Source: Luteimonas sp. RC10 (lineage in GTDB: Bacteria > Pseudomonadota > Gammaproteobacteria > Xanthomonadales > Xanthomonadaceae). From it: 64,000 nt of DNA. The position numbers were made by a program, and so were the translations under genes. The notes under the pieces are model-generated. The model worked only from the letters and a program-made list of their open reading frames with translations, made no database searches and had not been told where the DNA came from. Location of the stretch: positions 496,001 through 560,000 of the forward strand of contig NZ_JACHYJ010000001.1 in assembly GCF_014192745.1 (NCBI RefSeq), in the 5' to 3' direction. Numbering within the stretch: position 1 is the first letter of the stretch; every line of letters starts with the position of its first letter. Positions 62,641 to 64,000 of this stretch are shown here, in pieces.

Positions 62641-62840
62641 CGCAGTGGACAGCATGTGGACAATTTCGGACCTGCAAACTTGTCCACAGCTTGATCCACT
62701 TCTCCACAGGCGCTGTCCACCGGGTTTGAAGGTCGGAAATATTGTTAGAAATCAGCAGCTTAAATGAGATATCACCCGGTTTTCGCTGCTTCCAGCTCCA
62801 CCTTTTTTAGATTTATAACCATCTTAAGAAAGCACGGCTC
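62641..62840. other. Probable chromosomal origin (oriC) with DnaA boxes
   Basis: Between dnaA and dnaN. DnaA-box-like 9-mers: TTGTCCACA on the minus strand at 62655-62663 and on the plus strand at 62680-62688, TTCTCCACA at 62700-62708, and weaker TGATCCACT (62692-62700), CTGTCCACC (62713-62721) and GCTGTCCAC (minus, 62645-62653). AT-rich tracts follow at 62737-62772 and 62803-62833, suited to unwinding. Confidence 0.85.
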
Positions 62841-62857
62841 AAGGGGATAACACCGAC

Positions 62858-63958
62858 ATGCGCTTCAGTCTGCAACGCGAAACCCTGCTCAAGCCGCTGG
62901 CCCAGGTCGTCAACGTCGTCGAGCGGCGTCAGACCCTGCCCGTGCTGGCGAACCTGCTGGTCCAGGTCCAGGACGGCCAGCTGTCGTTGACCGGTACCGA
63001 CCTCGAAGTCGAAATGGTCTCGCGCCGTGCCGTCGACGACGCGCAGAACGGCGAGACCACGATTCCGGCGCGCAAGCTGTTCGACATCGTTCGTGCGCTG
63101 CCCGATGGCAGCAAGGTCGCGATCTCGCAGTCGGGCGACAAGATCACGGTGCAGGCCGGCCGCAGCCGTTTCACGCTGGCGAGCCTGCCGGCAGGGGACT
63201 TCCCGTCGGTGGACGAGGTCGAAGCGACCGAGCGCATCGCCGTGCCGGAAGCCGCGCTCAAGGAGCTGATCGAACGGACCGCGTTCGCGATGGCGCAGCA
63301 GGACGTGCGTTATTACCTCAACGGCCTGCTGTTCGACCTGGGCGAGACCCGCCTGCGTTGCGTGGCAACCGATGGCCACCGTTTGGCATTGTGCGAGACC
63401 GAACTCGAAACGGCGGTGCAGACCAAGCGCCAGATCATCCTGCCGCGCAAGGGCGTGACCGAGTTGCAGCGCCTGCTCGAGGGGGGCGACAAGATCCTGG
63501 AGCTGGAACTCGGCCGCAACCATCTGCGGGTCAAGCGCGACGATGTGACCTTCACCAGCAAGCTCATCGATGGCCGCTTCCCCGACTACGAGGCGGTGAT
63601 TCCGATCGGCGCCGATCGCGAAGTCGCGGTGGATCGCGAACTGCTGCGCGCCGCGCTGCAGCGCGTGGCGATCCTGTCCAACGAGAAGTACCGCGGTGTG
63701 CGTGTCGAGGTTTCGCCGGGGATGCTGCGGATCAATGCGCACAACCCCGAGCAGGAAGAGGCGCACGAAGAGGTCGAGGCTGACACCAAGGTCGACGAGC
63801 TCGCAGTCGGCTTCAACGTCAACTACCTGCTTGACGCGCTGACGGCGCTGCGCGGCGAACAGGTGATTCTGAAGTTGCGTGACGCCAATTCCTCGGCGCT
63901 GGTGCGCGAGGCGGCGGACGAGCGCAGCCGCCATGTGGTGATGCCGCTGCGTCTCTGA
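62858..63958 (+). CDS. dnaN: DNA polymerase III beta sliding clamp
   Basis: 366 residues, the normal length of the clamp. Three similar domains are visible: residues 1-120 (RFSLQRETLLKPLAQVVNVVERRQTLPVLANLLVQ), 128-245 (ALKELIERTAFAMAQQDVRYYLNGLLF) and 246-366 (VAVDRELLRAALQRVAILSNEKYRGVRVEV), with the C-terminal HVVMPLRL end. AAGGGG precedes the ATG at 62858 by about 11 bases. Directly downstream of the origin region. Confidence 0.98.
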   Translation: MRFSLQRETLLKPLAQVVNVVERRQTLPVLANLLVQVQDGQLSLTGTDLEVEMVSRRAVDDAQNGETTIPARKLFDIVRALPDGSKVAISQSGDKITVQAGRSRFTLASLPAGDFPSVDEVEATERIAVPEAALKELIERTAFAMAQQDVRYYLNGLLFDLGETRLRCVATDGHRLALCETELETAVQTKRQIILPRKGVTELQRLLEGGDKILELELGRNHLRVKRDDVTFTSKLIDGRFPDYEAVIPIGADREVAVDRELLRAALQRVAILSNEKYRGVRVEVSPGMLRINAHNPEQEEAHEEVEADTKVDELAVGFNVNYLLDALTALRGEQVILKLRDANSSALVREAADERSRHVVMPLRL

Positions 63959-64000
63959 CGCCCGGTCTATCATGCGCGGGCCCGCCCGACGCAATGTTTC

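Overview
The window reads as a piece of a high-GC gammaproteobacterial chromosome of the Xanthomonadaceae (Lysobacter/Luteimonas/Stenotrophomonas neighbourhood). The basis is the replication-origin block (mnmE, yidC, rnpA and rpmH on the minus strand, then dnaA and dnaN on the plus strand), strongly GC-rich coding sequence with many long shadow frames, a large TonB-dependent receptor, and intergenic hairpin repeats. The genus is inferred from gene content, not measured.

Layout. 224-4339: glyoxylate shunt genes aceB-aceA with a divergent LysR regulator. 4379-13397: divergent LysR regulator and a five-gene efflux operon (SDR, periplasmic adaptor, RND pump, SDR, outer-membrane channel), organised like mexT/mexEF-oprN. 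13490-14226: tandem array of a ~212-bp hairpin-rich repeat between convergent genes. 14234-19206: htpG and a divergent TonB-dependent receptor. 19317-20214: a higBA module with a broken toxin gene, then a perfect FNR/ANR box in front of a 52-codon proline-rich ORF. 20286-24725: two hypothetical proteins, a catalase/cytochrome b561 pair, and mgtE. 24887-27464: a lipase-like protein with a long helical-repeat tail followed by an ankyrin lipoprotein, a possible effector/immunity pair. 27498-32637: small metabolic and regulatory genes. 32696-37710: accessory patch of short minus-strand genes, partly lower in GC, with a truncated gene duplicate and an integron attC-like site. 37974-46853: peptidases (dcp, M16), acyltransferase, arfB, pseudouridine synthase, panE. 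46878-46977: probable small RNA ending in a directional intrinsic terminator. 46977-56003: a YadGH-type ABC exporter coupled to a DUF3800 gene, a ferredoxin-NADP reductase, an M50 protease, a membrane-protein/XRE pair with two operator palindromes, a lipid-anchored S33 hydrolase and a second ABC exporter. 56084-63958: TonB-domain lipoprotein, mnmE, yidC, rnpA, rpmH, dnaA, oriC, dnaN.

The core genes work in clear groups: acetate/fatty-acid growth (aceBA), drug or solvent export (RND operon), peroxide handling (catalase plus b561), membrane-protein insertion and ribosome/tRNA maturation (yidC, rnpA, rpmH, mnmE), and replication initiation (dnaA, oriC, dnaN). The less familiar parts are the 212-bp repeat array, the candidate small RNA, the FNR-boxed microprotein, the lipase/ankyrin pair, the cassette-like accessory patch and the palindromic operators. 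No tRNA, rRNA, CRISPR array, transposase or integrase gene was seen.
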